Shown in pieces: positions 1 through 8,838 of a stretch of 64,000 nucleotides of DNA. The DNA is from Peptoniphilus vaginalis. GTDB lineage: Bacteria > Bacillota > Clostridia > Tissierellales > Peptoniphilaceae. The notes under the pieces are model-generated. The model was not told the origin of the DNA. It saw nothing but the letters and a program-made list of their open reading frames with translations, and did no database searches. The stretch covers positions 496,001 to 560,000 of the forward strand of contig NZ_FXLP01000004.1 of NCBI RefSeq assembly GCF_900176605.1, given 5' to 3'. Position 1 is the first letter of the stretch. Every line of letters begins with the position of its first letter. The position numbers and the translations under genes were made by a program.

Positions 1-467
1 CCTGGATCAAGAGAGAGGGTGATGGTTATAAGGCCTTCAAAGAAATCTATGGTTTTGACTTTAAGACAGTTTACCCCATGGACATTGGCTTAGTTTATAC
101 AGCCCTTGCCAGTGGAGAGATGGACCTAGTCCTTGGATATTCCACAGATGGAAAGATTTCATCCTATGACCTAGTTGTCCTAGAAGATGACAAGAGACTT
201 TTCCCACCTTACGACTGCTCACCAGTTTTGTCAAAGGCAATCGTGGAAAAATATCCAGAGCTTGAGACAATAATGATGAAGCTTGTGGGACAAATCTCAT
301 CAGAAGATATGCAAGAGTTAAACCGTCAAGCAGACGAAGACCTAGAGATGCCAACAAAGGTTGCAGAGAACTTTTTAAAGAAGCACAAGTATTTTGAAGA
401 TGTAAAAGTTGACGAAAACAAGATAAAAGAATATAAGGAATTTGTGGAAGGAGGAAAAAATGTCTGA
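1..467 (+). CDS. opuCC: Osmoprotectant ABC transporter substrate-binding protein, 3' part
   Basis: The open frame enters from the left edge (first whole codon at base 3), so the N-terminus, including any lipoprotein signal, is outside the window. About 154 residues of the C-terminal lobe of an OpuAC-type binding protein are visible, with segments typical of glycine betaine/choline/carnitine binding proteins (YPMDIGLVYTALASGEMD, VLGYSTDGKI, LEDDKRLFPPYDCSPV). The protein would capture the osmolyte outside the membrane and deliver it to the permease that follows. The next gene starts inside its last codons (8-bp overlap), so the two are co-transcribed. It could instead be the C-terminal half of a fused permease-binding protein; the missing 5' end prevents a decision. 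Confidence 0.85.
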   Translation, partial: WIKREGDGYKAFKEIYGFDFKTVYPMDIGLVYTALASGEMDLVLGYSTDGKISSYDLVVLEDDKRLFPPYDCSPVLSKAIVEKYPELETIMMKLVGQISSEDMQELNRQADEDLEMPTKVAENFLKKHKYFEDVKVDENKIKEYKEFVEGGKNV

Positions 468-1104
468 TGTAATAATTTACTATATGGAGAACGCATCCTA
501 TGTCTTTGAACAATTTATTAGACACTTTCTAATTTCCATCTACGGAGTTCTCTTTGCATCAATAGTAGCAATACCACTGGGCTTTGCAGTAGCGAGAAAG
601 AGAAAATTATCAAGACTTACAATAAGCATAGCCAATGTGATGCAGACCATACCATCCCTTGCCATGCTGGCTATCCTTATGTTTTTAATAGGGACGGGAC
701 CAAACACAGTGGTCTTTGCAGTCTTCCTATACGCAATCCTTCCAATATTAAAAAACACAGTGGGAGGAATAAGCTCTGTTACGCCAGACCTTGTTGATGC
801 AGCCAAGGGAATGGGAATGACAAAATACCAAATAATGATAAAGGTAGAACTTCCCCTTGCCATTTCAATAATAATGGGTGGTATAAGAAATGCCCTTGTC
901 CTTGCCATAGGAGTAACAGCAGTGGGTACCTTCATAGGAGCAGGAGGCCTCGGAGATATAATCACAAGGGGAATCACAGTTGCCAATGGAAGCCCCATAA
1001 TAATAGGAGGAGCAATCCCAACAGCCCTCATGGCAGTCTTGGCAGACTTCGTCCTTGGTGCAATAGAAAATAAATTAAAGCCAAGAACCTTTACAAAGAT
1101 ATAG
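460..1104 (+). CDS. opuCD: Osmoprotectant ABC transporter permease (OpuB/OpuC type)
   Basis: A 214-residue integral membrane permease of the BPD_transp_1 family with about five to six hydrophobic spans. The conserved cytoplasmic coupling loop is visible (DAAKGMGMTKYQIMIKVELP), the EAA-type motif that contacts the ATPase. The ATG at 460 is preferred over the one at 442 because GGAGG lies just upstream of it, and the N-terminus MSDVIIYYMEN then resembles family members. It overlaps the binding protein gene and ends just before a strong terminator, so it is the last gene of the operon. Codons are markedly A-ending compared with the ribosomal genes. Confidence 0.88.
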   Translation: MSDVIIYYMENASYVFEQFIRHFLISIYGVLFASIVAIPLGFAVARKRKLSRLTISIANVMQTIPSLAMLAILMFLIGTGPNTVVFAVFLYAILPILKNTVGGISSVTPDLVDAAKGMGMTKYQIMIKVELPLAISIIMGGIRNALVLAIGVTAVGTFIGAGGLGDIITRGITVANGSPIIIGGAIPTALMAVLADFVLGAIENKLKPRTFTKI

Positions 1105-1110
1105 AATAAT

Positions 1111-1143
1111 AAAAACTCAGGTTGTAAAAGATCTGAGTTTTTT
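1111..1143 (+). terminator. Rho-independent terminator of the opu operon
   Basis: Stem AAACTCAG/CTGAGTTT with a 12-nt loop, followed by a T run, 9 bp after the permease stop codon. A group II intron begins immediately after the T run. Confidence 0.85.
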
Positions 1144-1625
1144 GTGGTATGACGGGCATGTTCTAATGCTGGGGTGAAATTCCCTACGGAGCGTAGTTAC
1201 CGACGAATCTAATAGCGACTTGCAAGTTTTAGATGGTGACATCTAGGAGAGAAGAAGCAATAGCGAAATCGTGACTTGACGAACAGAAACAGAATATGAG
1301 GCGCAACAGGTGGGCAAGCTAGCCACAGATAGCAAAAACCCAAAAGGTAACCGTAAACCCAAAACGTAAATTCTGCGAGTAAACGATGAGAGTATTAGGG
1401 CTTATCCCGTGAGGTCTCACTAGCGAAACAGTAGTAACAACGAATAGTGAGAAGTCAGCAGAAGTCATAGTAGGTGGAAACACTGAAGGGCTGAACAATT
1501 TAACAGCACAAGTAAAATGTATGTTGCATAACAAATCTGACAGAGAAAGTAGCAGAAACGTAAATGAAAACAAAATCTCACACCTAAGAAATAAGTTATG
1601 CAAGCGGAAAGGAGCAAGTGCACAC

Positions 1626-2906
1626 ATGGAAGATAAACTGATAAGTCAAATCCTAAATCCAGAAAACATGCACCAAGCCAAACTAAAAGTTATCTCCAAT
1701 AAAGGAGCGGCGGGAATAGATGGCATAAGTGTAGAAGAAATAGATGAATACATCAAAGAAAACTGGACAAGGATAAGACAAGAAATTATCGAAAGACGCT
1801 ACAAACCACAACCAGTAATTCGAGTAGAAGTTCCAAAACCAAACGGAGGGAAAAGGAAACTCGGAATACCAACAGTAATGGACAGAATAATCCAACAAGC
1901 AATCGTGCAAGTTCTAACACCAATAATAGACCAAAGATTTTCTGAAACAAGCTATGGCTTCAGACCAGGAAGAAACTGTCAAATGGCAATAACAAAAAGC
2001 CTAGAATACCTAAACGACGGATTCGAATGGGTAGTAGATATAGACTTAGAAAAATTCTTTGACAAAGTGCCACAAGATAAACTAATGAGCAAAGTTCATG
2101 AACATATCAAAGCGCCAGACACAGAATCACTAATCAGAAAATACCTAAAAGCGGGAATAATGAACAAAGACGTATACGAAGAAAGTGAAATAGGAACCCC
2201 ACAAGGTGGAAACCTATCACCACTACTAAGCAACATTATGCTAGACAAACTAGACAAAGAACTAGAATCAAGAAGACTTAGATTCACTAGATACGCAGAC
2301 GATTGTCTAATATTTGTAGGAAGTAAAGCAGCAGCAACAAGAGTAATGTATTCAGTAACAAGATTCATAGAAAATAAACTTGGCTTAAAAGTAAATGCAG
2401 AAAAAAGCAAAATAACAAGACCAAGCAAGATTAAATATCTAGGATTTGGCTACTGGAAAAACAACAAATCAAAACAATGGAAAGCACGAGTCCATGAAAC
2501 ATCATTTAAAAGATTCAAAGACAAAATAAAAAAACTAACCACAAGAAAGTGGTCAGTTCCTTTTGAATACAGAATCAAGAAATTAAATGAAGTAACAAGA
2601 GGCTGGATAAATTACTTTAGGATTGCGGATATGAAAAGCAAACTAAAAAGATTTAGTGAACAATTAAGAACTAGGCTCAGAATAATATGTTGGAAAATGT
2701 GGAAAGTACCGAAGAAAAGACAATGGGCGTTAATGAAAATGGGGGTAGGAAAAGACCTAGCAAGAATAACCGCCTATTGTGGAGATAGGTATTACTTTGT
2801 AGCAACAAAAACCTGCTTAGTAAGAGTAATCACAAAGGAAAAACTAACCAAAACAGGATTAGTAGACCCATACGATTACTATATAAGCAGGTCATGTGTA
2901 AATTAA
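1626..2906 (+). CDS. ltrA: Group II intron-encoded reverse transcriptase/maturase
   Basis: Protein of 426 residues. The RVT_1 domain shows KGAAGIDGI (RT block 1), PKPNGGKRKLGIPTVMDRI, SYGFRPGRNC, GTPQGGNLSPLLSNI and the catalytic YADD in RFTRYADDCLIF. A group II maturase (GIIM/domain X) region follows, containing WINYFRIADMKSKLKRF. The protein ends soon after domain X (YYISRSCVN) with no HNH endonuclease, as in En-minus intron proteins. ATG 1626 is favoured because AAAGGAG lies 11 bp upstream and the start MEDKLISQIL matches typical intron proteins; an in-frame ATG at 1521 would add 35 atypical residues. It promotes intron splicing and retrohoming by target-primed reverse transcription. Confidence 0.93.
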   Translation: MEDKLISQILNPENMHQAKLKVISNKGAAGIDGISVEEIDEYIKENWTRIRQEIIERRYKPQPVIRVEVPKPNGGKRKLGIPTVMDRIIQQAIVQVLTPIIDQRFSETSYGFRPGRNCQMAITKSLEYLNDGFEWVVDIDLEKFFDKVPQDKLMSKVHEHIKAPDTESLIRKYLKAGIMNKDVYEESEIGTPQGGNLSPLLSNIMLDKLDKELESRRLRFTRYADDCLIFVGSKAAATRVMYSVTRFIENKLGLKVNAEKSKITRPSKIKYLGFGYWKNNKSKQWKARVHETSFKRFKDKIKKLTTRKWSVPFEYRIKKLNEVTRGWINYFRIADMKSKLKRFSEQLRTRLRIICWKMWKVPKKRQWALMKMGVGKDLARITAYCGDRYYFVATKTCLVRVITKEKLTKTGLVDPYDYYISRSCVN

Positions 2907-2909
2907 ATT

Positions 2910-2975
2910 GAACCGCCGTATGCCGAACGGCACGTACGGTGGTGTGAGAGGGCTATTTATTTAGCCCTACTCGAT
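2910..2975 (+). ncRNA. Group II intron domains V and VI
   Basis: Domain V is the hairpin ACCGCCGT-ATG-CC-GAAC-GG-CAC-GTACGGTGGT, with GAAC as the tetraloop and the asymmetric bulge typical of this catalytic domain. Domain VI follows as GGGCTA/TTAGCCC with an unpaired A-containing 3' flank ending CTACTCGAT, the usual intron 3' end. Confidence 0.85.
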
Positions 2976-3126
2976 TGTGAAGATTTTTATAAAATCATTT
3001 TTCAAATTTTATCATCTTATAACTTTTATATTTAATTTTAACATTAACTTTCTAAACTTATTAATTTAAATTTTTTCATTTAACTTAATCCTTATTTTCA
3101 AAATTTATTTTCAAAGTTTTCTTAAA

Positions 3127-4434
3127 CTACTTCTTGTCCTTAGACTTATAGAAGTCCACTACAGAAAAGATTGCGTTCACTAGGATGATGTAGTGGTGGT
3201 AGAAGGAGAAGTAAACGGACACTATTGGTGCGCCAATCATTTCCATTGGTGTCCTTCCTGCTATGTTCCAAGGGATGTAGACTGGAGTCATAACTGCTGA
3301 GTTCTCCATATCAAGGGCTAGCTTGTCTCTGTCGTCATAACTTTCTCTTGCCATTTCATAAGTTAGCATAATCGAAAGAGTTTGGTTAGAAGAAAAAATT
3401 GAAATTATTGTAGACATAAGAGGCATAAGCACCATATTAGGTAGCTTCTTAAAAATTTTGTTTACAAATTTCTTCACACCAACTAATAGGTCGGTCTCTT
3501 TGAAGAAACCAAAGTAGCCAGAAGAAATTCCAACGATTAGAAGCATCTTGAACATAGAGAAAAATCCACCGCCGTTGATTAACTTGCCAGCTGGAGAATC
3601 CAAATGAAAACCAAAGATTAAGGCATGAAAAACTTCTTTTATAGACTTGTCTTGTAAGATAACTGCAAAGATTATTGAGATTCCTATAGAAATCATCAAA
3701 TTTTTTCTTAAATCAAGCTTCAAAATTGAGAAGATAATAATGGATAGGGTTGGGAGTATTAGAAGAGGACTGAAATTAAAGAGGTTTCTTATCATCTCAA
3801 TACTATCCTTGTCGACTCTTGCTTCGATACCAAAATTAAAAATTTGGTAAGTAGCAATAGTTAGTATAAGAGGTATGATGCAGGTCCTAAACATATTCTT
3901 CAAGTTGGTATAAAGGTCTGTCTTTGTAAGAGTTGCCACCAAGAGGGCTGATGTTGACATTGGTGATGATCTGTCTCCAAAGAAGCCACCTGACAAAATT
4001 GCCCCACCACACACAAGAGGGTTGAAGCCCATGGCATTGGAAATCGACATAGATATAATCCCTGCTGTAGAAGCAGTACCAAAACTTGTCCCTGTTAAGA
4101 AGGAGATGGAAGCGTTAAAGACAAAGACTCCCACGTAGAAAAATTTGGGAGAGATTAAAGAAGTTCCGTGATAAATTATGTAGGCAATAGTGCCTGAAAG
4201 TCTCCAAATTCCTGTTATCATTCCAATGAGGGAAAATACGGTTAAGATAGTCTTGGTGTCCCTTATGCCTGTGTATGCCATAGACCAAATTTCTCTTGGA
4301 CTAAATTTTCTCATATAAGCATAAATGGATAAGAGAATTAAATTCAAAAAGAGGGCAATTACAATTGAAATATTAAAAATTATTGCCACAAAGAGAGTCA
4401 CCATAAATAAAATTAAAATTAAAATTTCTAGCAT
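3127..4434 (-). CDS. nhaC: NhaC-family Na+/H+ antiporter
   Basis: 435 residues, about 11 hydrophobic segments. Family signatures are SFLTGTSFGTASTAGIISMS and GGAILSGGFFGDRSSPMSTS, matching the GTSFGT and GxYFGDK/RxSP motifs of NhaC antiporters. It would exchange cytoplasmic Na+ (or a carboxylate, as in the malate-lactate members) for protons. It stands alone between the intron and a divergent export operon; the start lies 8 bp downstream of a GAGGTG ribosome binding site (read leftward). Substrate beyond Na+/H+ cannot be told from sequence. No clear terminator was seen in the AT-rich 150 bp after its stop. Confidence 0.85.
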   Translation of the reverse strand: MLEILILILFMVTLFVAIIFNISIVIALFLNLILLSIYAYMRKFSPREIWSMAYTGIRDTKTILTVFSLIGMITGIWRLSGTIAYIIYHGTSLISPKFFYVGVFVFNASISFLTGTSFGTASTAGIISMSISNAMGFNPLVCGGAILSGGFFGDRSSPMSTSALLVATLTKTDLYTNLKNMFRTCIIPLILTIATYQIFNFGIEARVDKDSIEMIRNLFNFSPLLILPTLSIIIFSILKLDLRKNLMISIGISIIFAVILQDKSIKEVFHALIFGFHLDSPAGKLINGGGFFSMFKMLLIVGISSGYFGFFKETDLLVGVKKFVNKIFKKLPNMVLMPLMSTIISIFSSNQTLSIMLTYEMARESYDDRDKLALDMENSAVMTPVYIPWNIAGRTPMEMIGAPIVSVYFSFYHHYIILVNAIFSVVDFYKSKDKK

Positions 4435-4560
4435 CTTTCACCTCGTTGATTTTCTTAACTCTAGCTTTATATTTCTTATTTTATAATTAAGCCTAGATAT
4501 CTTTCAAGGGAATTTAGAGAAATCTTAATAAATTTGAAAGAAAATTGCAGTTCTTTACTA

Positions 4561-4590
4561 TTGTAATTTTTGAAAAGCTTACTATATAAT
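4561..4590 (+). promoter_or_regulatory. Predicted sigma-70-type promoter of the MacAB-like operon
   Basis: TTGTAA and TATAAT separated by 18 bp, 18 bp upstream of the adaptor start codon and just before its GGAGG site. Confidence 0.55.
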
Positions 4591-4607
4591 TAAACCTGGA
4601 GGTAGAT

Positions 4608-6683
4608 ATGAAAAAATTTTACATAAAAGCGAAGGATACCCTACTTAAAAACAGAAGAAATAAAATTATAGCGTTAGTTATACTTGTTCTAGCCCTAGGC
4701 TTATTCATAAGACCAATCTTATCTGGACTCGGTGGAGGAAAGGCTGAAACAATTTCTGAAAACCAAGTTGTAAGCTTAAAGAAGGGAGATGTTACTAACT
4801 CCGTCAGTGAAAAGGGAAAGGTAGTTCCATCAAACTCTGTGGAAGTCTTTTCTGAAAAGGCATTGCCAGTCACTGCAATAAATGTAAAAGTTGGCGACAA
4901 GGTTAAGAAGGGCGACATAATTGCCAAGCTTGACTCATCAAGTATAGAGCAACAACTGAGGTCAAGGAAGGCACAAAAGGCAGCTACAGACAAAAACTTG
5001 TCGGCACAAATTTCTGCTGCCAAGAAGAGACTTACTGAAGCCGTGACTGGTCAAAAGTCTGGAAAGAGTCCTGCCCTTGTGGCAGCTGAAACTTCCCTAA
5101 CCCAAGCCATGGACCAGTACCTTGCAGCAGAGAAGTCCTACAATGACTTCAAGAGAAGTCTTGACGAGAGATACAATCAAGGACTTGTGGCAGAGAAGGG
5201 TTCAAGAGAAAGTCTTACCTACCAAGAAGAAGCAACAGACTTAAGATACAAGCAGTTGGTGGATGACCTAAACAAGAACAGGGATAAGATTTCTCAAAAC
5301 AAGTCCCTTGCCTATGGTGCATCAAGGTCCAAGGACTATCTCCAAGCTGATTTAGACAATGCTAAGAGGAGACTTACTGAGATTGGAATTGAAATATCTG
5401 ATCTTCAAGGTCAAATAACTGAAAAACAAGGAGAACTTGCAGGCGAAGGAAGGCAAAATATCCAAAGTCCTCCTAAGAATAATAATTTAAATGCAGAAAA
5501 AAAGAGTATCAACGCAGGCACTCTTGAAAGTAAAATTGTAGAGAACACTACAGTGGGAAAAAATTCTGACACTAAAAATATCCAAAATGAAATAGAAAAC
5601 CTAAAAAATAAAATCAAGAGCCTAACAAGAGAACAAGCAGAAACAGAAATCCTAATTGGAAAAATTTCTGAAGACCTAGCCACTGCCAAGGCTGATGAAC
5701 AAAAATACCAAGCTGAAGCCGAAGCTCTTGAAAAGGAAATTGAAGGCCAAGCAAAGCAAGTTGAATCCACAAGCCTTGAAGTGAGAAAGGCGAAGGAAGA
5801 CCTATCAGCTGATGCCGACAAGGCATTAAAGGCAGGGAAATCTCGTCAAGACGAATTAAAAACCCTTGAACAAAGTCTTGAAGCTGCAAAGGACAACTAC
5901 GAAAGTGCCAAGAAGAATCTGGAATCAACCAAAATCCAAGTTGCCAATGAAATCTCTGGTCTAAGGGACAACCTAAAGACAACTCAGGCAGGAGCCAACA
6001 ATTTAGATAATGTAGAAATTGAAAACCTAAGCGAAGAACTTGAAAAAGTTATGATAAAGGCACCAGCAGATGGAACTGTTACAGAAGTCCCAGCCAAGGA
6101 AGGTCAAGTGCCAACTGGCTACCTTGTTAAAATCGAAACCATTGACAAGCTTAGGATAGAATCACAAATTAAGGAATACGATAAGAACTCCATCAAGGTG
6201 GGAACAGAAGTTGAAATGACATCAGACTCCCTTGTGGGACAAGTCTACAAGGGCAAGGTCATCTCCATTGATCCAGCACCAATGCCAGTAGCTGATGACA
6301 ACAAGTCTGGCGAAGTCCTCTACAAGACTGTAATAGAAATTGATGAGGGGCAAGAAGAGAAGTTTGCTCCAGGTATGACCCTTAGGGTTAAGTACATCAT
6401 TAGCCAGGAAGAAAACACCTTCAAGGTGCCAAGTGATGCCATCTTCGAAAGAGATAACAAGTCCTATGTCCTTGGTCTAAAGAAAAAGGGAAAGGATAAC
6501 TATCAGGTAGAAAAAGTTGAAGTGACAAGGGGACTTGAAAATGATGCAGAAACTGCCATCAAGTCCAAAGACCTCAAAGAAGGGGACAAGGTCCTTGCCA
6601 CATCAGGAGGCTATGGAGAAGGCAGCCTGGTTAATATTACAAAAAACCTAGAAGCCGAAGAGAAGGATGCAAATGACAAGTAA
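4608..6683 (+). CDS. MacA/HlyD-like membrane fusion (adaptor) protein with extended coiled coil
   Basis: 691 residues. An N-terminal membrane anchor (about 19-37, IIALVILVLALGLFIRPIL) is followed by a split biotinyl-lipoyl hairpin: first half near SVEVFSEKALPVTAINVKVGD and GDIIAKLDSSS, second half near VMIKAPADGTVTEVPAKEGQ. Between them lies a very long alpha-helical coiled coil (about residues 110-480, rich in K/E/Q/A). The C-terminal beta domains follow. Typical MacA proteins are about 370-400 residues, so the hairpin is roughly doubled. It overlaps the ABC ATPase gene and is followed by a MacB-type permease, so it forms a tripartite-like ATP-driven exporter for a peptide, antibiotic or lipid-like substrate (inference). 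Confidence 0.88.
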   Translation: MKKFYIKAKDTLLKNRRNKIIALVILVLALGLFIRPILSGLGGGKAETISENQVVSLKKGDVTNSVSEKGKVVPSNSVEVFSEKALPVTAINVKVGDKVKKGDIIAKLDSSSIEQQLRSRKAQKAATDKNLSAQISAAKKRLTEAVTGQKSGKSPALVAAETSLTQAMDQYLAAEKSYNDFKRSLDERYNQGLVAEKGSRESLTYQEEATDLRYKQLVDDLNKNRDKISQNKSLAYGASRSKDYLQADLDNAKRRLTEIGIEISDLQGQITEKQGELAGEGRQNIQSPPKNNNLNAEKKSINAGTLESKIVENTTVGKNSDTKNIQNEIENLKNKIKSLTREQAETEILIGKISEDLATAKADEQKYQAEAEALEKEIEGQAKQVESTSLEVRKAKEDLSADADKALKAGKSRQDELKTLEQSLEAAKDNYESAKKNLESTKIQVANEISGLRDNLKTTQAGANNLDNVEIENLSEELEKVMIKAPADGTVTEVPAKEGQVPTGYLVKIETIDKLRIESQIKEYDKNSIKVGTEVEMTSDSLVGQVYKGKVISIDPAPMPVADDNKSGEVLYKTVIEIDEGQEEKFAPGMTLRVKYIISQEENTFKVPSDAIFERDNKSYVLGLKKKGKDNYQVEKVEVTRGLENDAETAIKSKDLKEGDKVLATSGGYGEGSLVNITKNLEAEEKDANDK

Positions 6684-7356
6684 GCTTATAAAAATGGAGG
6701 ACATAAAAAAGTCCTTTAACATTGGAAAAGAAAATGAATTAGAAATCCTTCACGGCATAAACTTTGAGGTAAATGATGGCGACTTTGTATCAGTTGTGGG
6801 TCAGTCTGGCTCCGGCAAGTCAACCCTTATGAACATCATTGGACTTCTTGACAGACAGACTTCAGGCTACTATGAGTTAAACGGAGTTGAAATTTCCACC
6901 CTAAAGGACAGCGACTTATCAGCCTACAGGTCCAAAAAAATTGGCTTCGTCTTTCAAAACTTTAACTTAATTCCCAGGTCCAACGCCCTAAAAAATGTTG
7001 AACTTCCCATGACCTACGCAGGAGTGGGGAAAAAGGAAAGAGCCGAAAGGGCGGAAAGGCTACTTGAAATAGTAGAGATGAAGGACAGGATGGGTCACCT
7101 TCCCAACGAGCTATCAGGTGGGCAAAAGCAGAGAGTTGCCATAGCCAGGTCCATGGCAAATAACCCCGATATCATCTTGGCAGACGAGCCAACGGGAGCC
7201 TTGGACTCCAAGACTGGGAGAAATGTAATGGATCTCTTCCACAAACTCAACAAAGAGGACAAGAGGACCATAATCATCATCACCCACAACATGGAACTCG
7301 CCAAGGAAGCAGGCAGGATTTACAAGATGACTGACGGACTTTTGGAGGAGATTTAA
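6673..7356 (+). CDS. MacB/LolD-type ABC transporter ATP-binding protein
   Basis: 227 residues with a complete ABC ATPase: Walker A GQSGSGKST, Q-loop VFQNFNLIP, signature LSGGQKQRVAIARS, Walker B IILADEPTGALDS and switch histidine IIITHN. It energises the FtsX/MacB-type permease encoded next. ATG 6673 is chosen because AGAAGG ends 6 bp before it; ATG 6667 overlaps that site. Its 5' end lies inside the adaptor gene (11-bp overlap) and its stop overlaps the permease start in TAATG, so the three genes are translationally coupled. Confidence 0.93.
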   Translation: MTSKLIKMEDIKKSFNIGKENELEILHGINFEVNDGDFVSVVGQSGSGKSTLMNIIGLLDRQTSGYYELNGVEISTLKDSDLSAYRSKKIGFVFQNFNLIPRSNALKNVELPMTYAGVGKKERAERAERLLEIVEMKDRMGHLPNELSGGQKQRVAIARSMANNPDIILADEPTGALDSKTGRNVMDLFHKLNKEDKRTIIIITHNMELAKEAGRIYKMTDGLLEEI

Positions 7357-8609
7357 TGGATATACTAGAAACAATAAAACTCTCCCTTGAAGGACTGAGG
7401 GCCAACAAATTAAGGTCCTTCCTCACCATGTTGGGGATAATAATTGGCATCGGATCAGTAATCGGCATCACAACAATTGGGAATGCCCTTAGCAAGTCAG
7501 TCAACAAGGCCTTCGACTCCATAGCCAACACAGCAGTCCAAATTTATGTAAAGACAAAAAACTCTGACAGTGATGGGGGTGATCTTTACGACTCTGATTA
7601 CTTCTCAGAAAATATAATAAACTATTTAGAAGCTCAAGAGGGCAGGACCATTGAAGACCTAGTCTACCAAGGAGCCAGTGGTCAAGGCTATGTCAAAGAA
7701 GGGAGAAACAAGGAAGCAGTATCCATAGTTTCCACATCAGAGGGCGAAAAAAATATCTTCAAACTCAAGATGGTTGCCGGCAGATTTTTAAATGAAGAAG
7801 ACGTGGCAAGGGGCAAGTCTGTTGCAGTAATATCAGACAAGGTCCTTGAAAAAGTCTACAAGATCCCAGCACCAGAAGTCTTAGGTCAAGAAGTAAAAAT
7901 TGACGTCAATGGTAAACTCCTAGTTGCCACAATAATTGGAGTCTACAAGTACGAAGAGATGAAGGTCATGGGTCAATCACTTAACGGGTCAAGCTCATCA
8001 CTTTACATCCCAAGGACAACTGGGGACAGGGAACTTTTGACAGAGCCAAGGACATCCTACTACGATATCTCCATGACTTTGAAAAACCCTGACACAATAG
8101 AAGAAGATGCCAAGTCCCTAGTTGATGATTTAAATTCCAAATTCTACAAGGACAACCCGCGAGCAGAAGTTGCATACTATTCAGCCAAGAGCCAAATATC
8201 ACAAATGAACTCAGCCATGGGGTCCATCCAAGTTGCCATAGGAGCCATCGCAGCCATCTCCCTTTTAGTTGGGGGCATCGGCGTAATGAACATCCTCCTT
8301 GTGTCAGTGACAGAGAGGACGAGAGAAATTGGAATTAGAAAGGCCCTAGGGGCAACCAGGGGCGACATAAGAAAGCAATTTATCATCGAGTCCGTCATAA
8401 TTTGCATCATTGGAGGATTCTTCGGCATAATTTTGGGGTCTGCAATAGGTATGGTTGGATCCAAACTCTTAAAAGCACCGAGTCTTCCGTCCCTTAGCTC
8501 CATAGTAGTGGCAGTTGGTTTCTCAATGTTAATAGGAATCTTCTTCGGCTACTACCCAGCCAACAAGGCAGCCAAGTTAGATCCAATCGAAGCCTTGAGG
8601 TACGAATAA
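7356..8609 (+). CDS. MacB-like ABC transporter permease (FtsX family)
   Basis: 417 residues with the MacB topology: one N-terminal membrane helix (FLTMLGIIIGIGSVIGITTI), a large extracellular MacB_PCD domain (about residues 45-270), then three C-terminal helices (ISLLVGGIGVMNILLVSVTERTREIG start of the FtsX domain, IIGGFFGIILGSAIGMVG, VAVGFSMLIGIFFGYYP). The ending PANKAAKLDPIEALRYE is the classic MacB C-terminus. It acts with the preceding ATPase and adaptor in export by mechanotransmission. The start overlaps the ATPase stop by one base and GGAGGAG precedes it. Confidence 0.93.
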   Translation: MDILETIKLSLEGLRANKLRSFLTMLGIIIGIGSVIGITTIGNALSKSVNKAFDSIANTAVQIYVKTKNSDSDGGDLYDSDYFSENIINYLEAQEGRTIEDLVYQGASGQGYVKEGRNKEAVSIVSTSEGEKNIFKLKMVAGRFLNEEDVARGKSVAVISDKVLEKVYKIPAPEVLGQEVKIDVNGKLLVATIIGVYKYEEMKVMGQSLNGSSSSLYIPRTTGDRELLTEPRTSYYDISMTLKNPDTIEEDAKSLVDDLNSKFYKDNPRAEVAYYSAKSQISQMNSAMGSIQVAIGAIAAISLLVGGIGVMNILLVSVTERTREIGIRKALGATRGDIRKQFIIESVIICIIGGFFGIILGSAIGMVGSKLLKAPSLPSLSSIVVAVGFSMLIGIFFGYYPANKAAKLDPIEALRYE

Positions 8610-8667
8610 GTTGCAAGCTATTGGAAGCTTATAAAGAATAATTAAATATTTGTGCCAGTTTTATGGG

Positions 8668-8760
8668 GAAATATCAATATCTAATTCACAAAATTGCCCT
8701 GCTTTCTAAATCTCGACCTTCGATTTGAAAGCAAGGTAATTTTTTATATAGTATATTCTT
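8668..8760. repeat. Intergenic hairpin repeat related to the one at 28745-28912
   Basis: Imperfect stem AAAATTGCCCTGCTTTC-TAAATC / GATTTGAAAGCAAGG-AATTTT around loop TCGACCTTC. The sequence GCTTTCTAAATCTCGA recurs at about 28783-28799, and GATTTGAAA and ATAxxATATTCT also recur in the same order there. It is a short member of a dispersed hairpin family. Confidence 0.7.
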
Positions 8761-8786
8761 AGCAAGGAGCTTTTAAATTAATACAT

Positions 8787-8838
8787 AAAAAACGTGCAGC
8801 TAATGTGTACAACACATTTAACTTGCACGTTTTATTTT
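8787..8838. terminator. Bidirectional terminator between the exporter operon and iadA
   Basis: AACGTGCA (8791-8798) pairs with TGCACGTT (8824-8831), flanked by an A run on the left and T run on the right. It can therefore terminate both the rightward exporter operon and the leftward dipeptidase. Confidence 0.8.

Larger units (their letters stand above)
1144..2975 (+). mobile_element. Bacterial group II intron, about 1.83 kb
   Basis: The 5' end is placed at GTGGTATGAC directly after the terminator T run. Roughly 450 nt of structured, gene-free sequence (domain I-III type, e.g. AGGAGAGAAGAAGCAATAGC) precede a reverse transcriptase/maturase gene. A domain V hairpin and a domain VI hairpin ending CTACTCGAT close the 3' end at 2975. 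Location behind a terminator hairpin and lack of an endonuclease domain in the encoded protein fit class C introns, which are known to target such sites. The exact class and the 5' boundary (a few bases) are inferences. RT and domain V both look intact, so the element may be active. Confidence 0.85.
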
